IMG/VR virus record: IMGVR_UViG_3300025896_000062
Coordinates: 1 to 39,725 of that record
Direction: 5' to 3' (one strand)
DNA length: 39,725 nt
Origin: a virus
Below are positions 38,693-39,725 of the stretch, piece after piece. The notes below the pieces were generated by a model. That model had not been told where the DNA came from. It did not search any database and saw only the letters and a list, made by a program, of their open reading frames with translations. The translations under genes and the position numbers were made by a program. How positions within the stretch are numbered: position 1 is the first letter of the stretch; every line of letters begins with the position of its first letter.

Positions 38693-39725
38693 TCAGGCTG
38701 CAAGCAGCAGCAGTTCGATGTCGTCTTCTTCCTCGTCATCGAGGCGTTTCAGATAGGCAGCGAGCGCCAGGGCAATGTTGTCGCTCTCCCCGGCCAAGGT
38801 GCTGGGGATGTAAAAGGTGTCCGGCAACGCGGCTTGGACGATCTCCGGGGTGAACCCCAAAAACCTCGGGAGCAGCGCGTTGACCTCAGCCGCGATTGCA
38901 GGGCTGACCGTGCGTTTCTTCAGCCGCTTCGGTGGGCTTGCCGCTTCAATTTCCGTAACCGCGTCGTTACGGTAGACCAGATAGCGCGTCCGACGCCCGC
39001 CACCACCGCCACCGCGTCGAAGGGGCGTGGTATCTAGCCCAAGGGCCACAATGTCAGAGGGTTCAGTGGCTGCGAAGCTGACCGTGAGGGTGTCAGCGTT
39101 GCTGAGAACAAACGCGGTAATGTCGCCGGCTTCTGTCGCTGCCAGCGCCAACGTATGGGACGCCGACAGCGCAATGGTTACGCTGTCGCTGGCCTCGGTT
39201 AGGGCAAACGAGGCAACGACAAAATTGCCGCTGACAATGACCGCCGTATCGGTAGCTTCGGTTGCGCCTAGACTAAGCGTTGTTGCCGCACTGAGGCCAA
39301 TGCTGGCCGAGTCGGTCGGCTCAGTTGCCGTGAGGCTGGCCGTGTGGGTAGCCGAAACAGCCAGTGCCGCCGTGTCGCTGTTTTCGTTTGCGGCCAGGCT
39401 GGCAAGATGCGCTGCACTAAGTGCGATACTGGCAGCGTCGGCCGCTTCTGTAGCAACAAGCGATCCGGTAACCGTGGTGAGCGGCGTGTAGATAATAAGC
39501 ATAGCGCCCTGAGCGCCATCGCCACCGTTACCGGTTGTGGACGAACCGCCGCCACCGCCGCCGCCGCCGCCGTAGAGACCAGCAACGCCACCTGTGCCAG
39601 CAGTTGCTGTACCGGAGTTACCGCCACCGCCACCGGCACCGCCGCCGGGGCCAACAGCGATACCCGTTGACAAGATATAATACTGGCCGGGTCCACCAGC
39701 ACCGCCAGTTTGACCCGTATTTGCA
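38693..39725 (-). CDS. glycine-rich tail fibre, second C-terminal copy (N-terminus cut by window end)
   Basis: The C-terminal part of a fibre nearly the same as copy A: a Gly-rich module end, seven 21-23 aa Ala/Thr-rich repeats (one more than copy A), then the C-terminal domain (T-R-Y-L-V-Y-R-N-D-A-V-T-E-I-E) ending D-D-E-E-E-D-D-I-E-L-L-L-L-A-A. Stop at 38693. The frame remains open to the window edge. It is either the same gene as copy A in another variant of a circular genome, or a tandem paralogue directly upstream of it. Confidence 0.88.
   Translation of the reverse strand, partial: ANTGQTGGAGGPGQYYILSTGIAVGPGGGAGGGGGNSGTATAGTGGVAGLYGGGGGGGGGSSTTGNGGDGAQGAMLIIYTPLTTVTGSLVATEAADAASIALSAAHLASLAANENSDTAALAVSATHTASLTATEPTDSASIGLSAATTLSLGATEATDTAVIVSGNFVVASFALTEASDSVTIALSASHTLALAATEAGDITAFVLSNADTLTVSFAATEPSDIVALGLDTTPLRRGGGGGGRRTRYLVYRNDAVTEIEAASPPKRLKKRTVSPAIAAEVNALLPRFLGFTPEIVQAALPDTFYIPSTLAGESDNIALALAAYLKRLDDEEEDDIELLLLAA
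38701..39725. repeat. right copy of diverged terminal duplication
   Basis: Counterpart of bases 1-956. Same order and frame, with scattered substitutions and a 69-base insertion that adds one protein repeat unit. It ends in the middle of the third Gly-rich module. Confidence 0.9.

Noticed and set aside
1-39725. Exact direct terminal repeats as packaging ends
   Set aside because: The end similarity is diverged, in-frame within a fibre gene and contains an indel, so it is not a defined terminal repeat.

Overview
This window is essentially a complete genome of a temperate, probably short-tailed (podovirus-like) phage of a GC-rich alphaproteobacterium. A sphingomonad host is a guess from protein style and from the tRNA-Trp fragment in attP. 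Supporting evidence: an SU10-type head and adaptor set with a P22-like portal, no tape-measure gene, ejection-type internal virion proteins, a LexA/CI-type repressor, a tyrosine integrase beside an intact attP, and no host genes. The phage encodes no DNA polymerase, so it must use the host replisome.

The layout mirrors lambda. The immunity region (13.4-14.6 kb) holds a Cro-like gene on the minus strand, an intergenic operator region, and the repressor on the plus strand, the latter preceded by a 10-codon leader ORF. A strong terminator (14505-14531) follows, then a second operator-like dyad region (14559-14609). From the first operator region a minus-strand early operon runs from 13611 to 8857. 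It encodes a small resolvase-like nuclease, a protein with a DnaA DNA-binding domain, two replication-type proteins, an orphan C5 cytosine methyltransferase and a terminal hypothetical, and it ends at a hairpin terminator. From the second region a tightly overlapped plus-strand operon runs from 14655 to 20538. It encodes Gp157, an ERF annealing protein, an SSB-like protein, NinB, HNH, many micro-proteins, a DUF6948-like protein, an extraordinary (Gly-Tyr)n repeat protein, excisionase and integrase. attP (20621-20665) carries the 3' part of a tRNA-Trp and is flanked by three direct repeats that look like integrase arm sites.

The late genes are all on the minus strand. They start at terS (7645) and run through terL, portal and small virion genes to a giant Gly-rich fibre that leaves the window at base 1. 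They resume at the right edge with a second copy of the fibre C-terminus, then scaffold, capsid, decoration, adaptor, the tail module, internal virion proteins, a glucosaminidase, a second fibre, endolysin, three small membrane proteins, an HTH-metallophosphoesterase and a DUF6378 protein, ending at 20759 next to attP. The first ~956 bases and the last ~1025 bases are similar but not identical. So the two ends are either two allelic versions of one fibre gene in a circular or permuted genome, or two tandem fibre paralogues.

A divergent two-gene plus-strand unit (7772-8130), encoding a small HTH protein, faces terS across two inverted repeats spaced exactly 30 bp. A 42-aa plus-strand membrane ORF sits inside the otherwise minus-strand virion block (27526-27654).
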